DNA from: Certhia americana
Lineage: Eukaryota > Chordata > Aves > Passeriformes > Certhiidae
Length of the DNA stretch: 64,000 nt
Assembly (NCBI GenBank): GCA_018697195.1
Contig: CM031878.1
Coordinates: 3,354,063-3,418,062 of the forward strand
Direction of reading: 5' to 3'
The position numbers and the translations under genes are program-made. Shown one piece after another: positions 62,098 to 64,000 of this stretch. The notes under the pieces were generated by a model. That model worked only from the letters and a program-made list of their open reading frames with translations, was not told where the DNA came from and searched no databases. Numbering within the stretch: the stretch's first letter is position 1; every line of letters begins with the position of its first letter.

Positions 62098-62166
62098 AAT
62101 CATAGAATCATAGAATCACTAAGGTTGAAAAAGACCTGCAACATCATCAAGACCATTTCATCCTGT
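62098..62166 (-). mobile_element. CR1 LINE terminal fragment, abutting the previous one
   Basis: AATCATAGAATCATAGAATC (three tail repeats), AAGGTTGAAAAAGACC and CATCATCAAGACCATTTCATC: the last ~70 bases of a CR1 copy, inserted next to or inside the older fragment. Confidence 0.9.
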
Positions 62167-64000
62167 CCTTATTTACAAATTCTTCAGGTTCAGATAAATA
62201 AATAATGTGTTCAGGTGCAGCCAAAAGTATAAGAAATCTAGTTTTTCAGTGGTCAGGTTTTTGGAGGTTGCAACTTCGATGACTCTTTTCTTCCATCACT
62301 CCAGATAATGGAGTAATTTCAATTTGTTTTAGAACAATATTACAAAGGTGATAGGATAAGAAACCCACATAAATGCTTTGTGTAAAACCCATGCAAAATC
62401 CTTACTGTAACAAAAAAGTGGAAATTCAATCAAGTTTAGGTTTTAAATTTGCTTTTGGTAACAATCATGTCAGAAAAAAAACATGAAATGTTTAGCAATG
62501 ATTCCAATACATGTGAAAACTATGAATGTGTGTGTGGCAGAAGCATAAATATGAGTAGATCAATAGGAATCTAACTTCAAAGGGGCAAGAAAGATGTATT
62601 TGTACTATTTTATGGATGTAGAACACCATCATAATAAAAATTCTGATCCTAAAAGATCAGTAGAATAAATTTAAGACCTGTGTAATTTGGAAAAAGAATC
62701 TCCACTAAAACTGCAAAAGACATTTCCAGTAAACTTCTAGTCTAATATATTCTGATACAGGTCAAGATTCTTGCATATATTATTTTAACTTTTTTATTAT
62801 TTAAATAGCCCCAGAAGTGTATTTGTGTTTCTTTTTTCGCATATATTGCAAGATCTATTCCCTTTTTCCTAGGGCTGGATGTTGGATGAAGCATATTAAG
62901 TGCTAATTAGAAAAGAAAAGGGAAGACTGGAACTATAAAAACAAAGAAAATCATATGCTTGGTTTTCAATACGAATTTCTGAGTAGACATATGGACATTA
63001 AAAATACTTGGTGAATAAAACCCTGAAAACTATCTTTTTTAAAAAACTCAGAAAACTATTTTCTCCATTTATTTCTTTTGTCTTTTTTTTTCTTTTGTTT
63101 TTTTCATTTATTTTCCTCTTTTTCACTTTTGCCCTTCCCTTCCTTTCCTTTCCTTTCATGCTCCTCATTCACTTAATTAGATATATTCCAGCAATGTGAG
63201 TAGAATACCCCATTTTCAAATGCAATAATCTAAGAAATGCAAAGCCACTTATTTGCACCTAGATGAAGAAATTTGATTTGATATTTCGTGATACAACATT
63301 ATTACAGTTGTTATTTTCATGAGCATTCATAAAGATATAAATAGAGATGAACTTCAGTCTAGATTATATAATTTCTTAAATAATTAAAGTATTTTATGCA
63401 ATTAAGAATGAAGTCACTCTGACTTACATACCTGTACAAGGGTAGCCTGGGTCCTTAAAAGAGCAATTCAGGTGATAGGTGAACTGATTGTTCTGTTCTT
63501 AACTTTACAGGCAGCCAGAACTGATTATGACATTAAATTACTTAAGTCCTAAAAGTTCATGAGATCAAAATAGATCTTTTCATTTTGTATGTATTCTGGA
63601 TGAAGGGTATTCTCAATATATGGACCCTAGCTGAAATTTAATCTAAGTAATCTATATCTCAGAAGTTCTCTGTGGCTCAATTCATGGTCAGCTCTTATGT
63701 TCAAAGAGTTAGAAGTTGTGGTTTTTTTCCACATTAGGTCAATACAAGCCAAAGCATAGAAATAACTATGTATGCATAAAGCAGAAATATGGAAGTTTAA
63801 GTGAAAAATGTTATATACATCTTCTGAAAGACAGAGGAAAATGAAATAATGAAGCACATTAAAATTTAAGTACTTAAATACAAGGGTGAGGATCCATAAA
63901 TTGTAATTGTTTCTTTCTTCATCATCTAAGTCTTTTTTATTCAATATATTAAATTATAGGTAATGAAATCTTCATGAACTCTTTCTTACAAAGATATAGC
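62167..64000 (+). other. Intron, no recognised content
   Basis: AT-rich sequence with a pyrimidine-rich stretch at 63060-63160 (TTTCC-type repeats). The 105-codon minus ORF at 63627-63944 has no recognisable domain. The intron continues past the window end. Confidence 0.65.

Noticed and set aside
1..64000. tRNA, rRNA, snRNA or microRNA genes
   Set aside because: No cloverleaf-type, box A/B or long imperfect hairpin with suitable loops was recognised; the perfect hairpins seen are too short for a miRNA precursor.

Overview
The window is AT-rich, repeat-poor vertebrate DNA, almost certainly from a bird. Retroposon content is dominated by 5'-truncated CR1 LINEs with the avian 3' tail (imperfect TTCTRTGA-type direct repeats). 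There are also two solo LTRs of an avian endogenous-retrovirus family whose left end reads TGT(T/A)..GGTTTAA. I see no Alu, L1, B1/B2 or tRNA-SINE signal. Gene density is very low, CpG is scarce, and microsatellites and long A/T homopolymers are common. The species cannot be named from the sequence.

Only one coding exon is supported: a 64-codon, phase-0/phase-0 internal exon at 3830-4021 on the + strand. It encodes part of a Ras-family GTPase (switch II region through the NKxD motif). The residues match RIT2 (Rin) better than RIT1. Positions 1-3829 are the end of the preceding intron. Positions 4022-64000 are the start of the following intron, which is at least 60 kb long here; the terminal RIT2 exon was not found. 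The window is therefore essentially one giant intron.

Layout: 1-7 kb, exon plus mostly unique intron (a possible conserved block near 6.0-6.7 kb); 7-21 kb, several CR1 copies in both orientations, a 575-bp solo LTR at 12.2 kb, a degraded older CR1 at 17.7-18.7 kb, and several A/C-rich or GAAA tracts; 21-31 kb, an (AT)n repeat, a 580-bp solo LTR at 24.3 kb, one CR1 and a CpG-bearing unique block near 29.1-29.7 kb; 31-41 kb, (ATT)n, (TATC)n, CR1 tails and an old direct repeat; 44-49 kb, CR1 copies; 49.3-52.2 kb, two 221-bp arms in inverted orientation that differ at one base; 53.7-54.8 kb, a mosaic GC-rich CR1 holding a 10-N assembly gap; 55-64 kb, mostly unique AT-rich intron with two abutting CR1 tails at 61.9-62.2 kb.

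The most unusual structure is the nearly identical inverted repeat (49341-49579 / 51966-52195). Each arm carries two internal hairpins and an A-run at the same end. The origin of this unit is not recognised. I found no bacterial-type system, CRISPR array, tRNA or rRNA. All other ORFs of 60-210 codons look like chance ORFs or translations of repeats.
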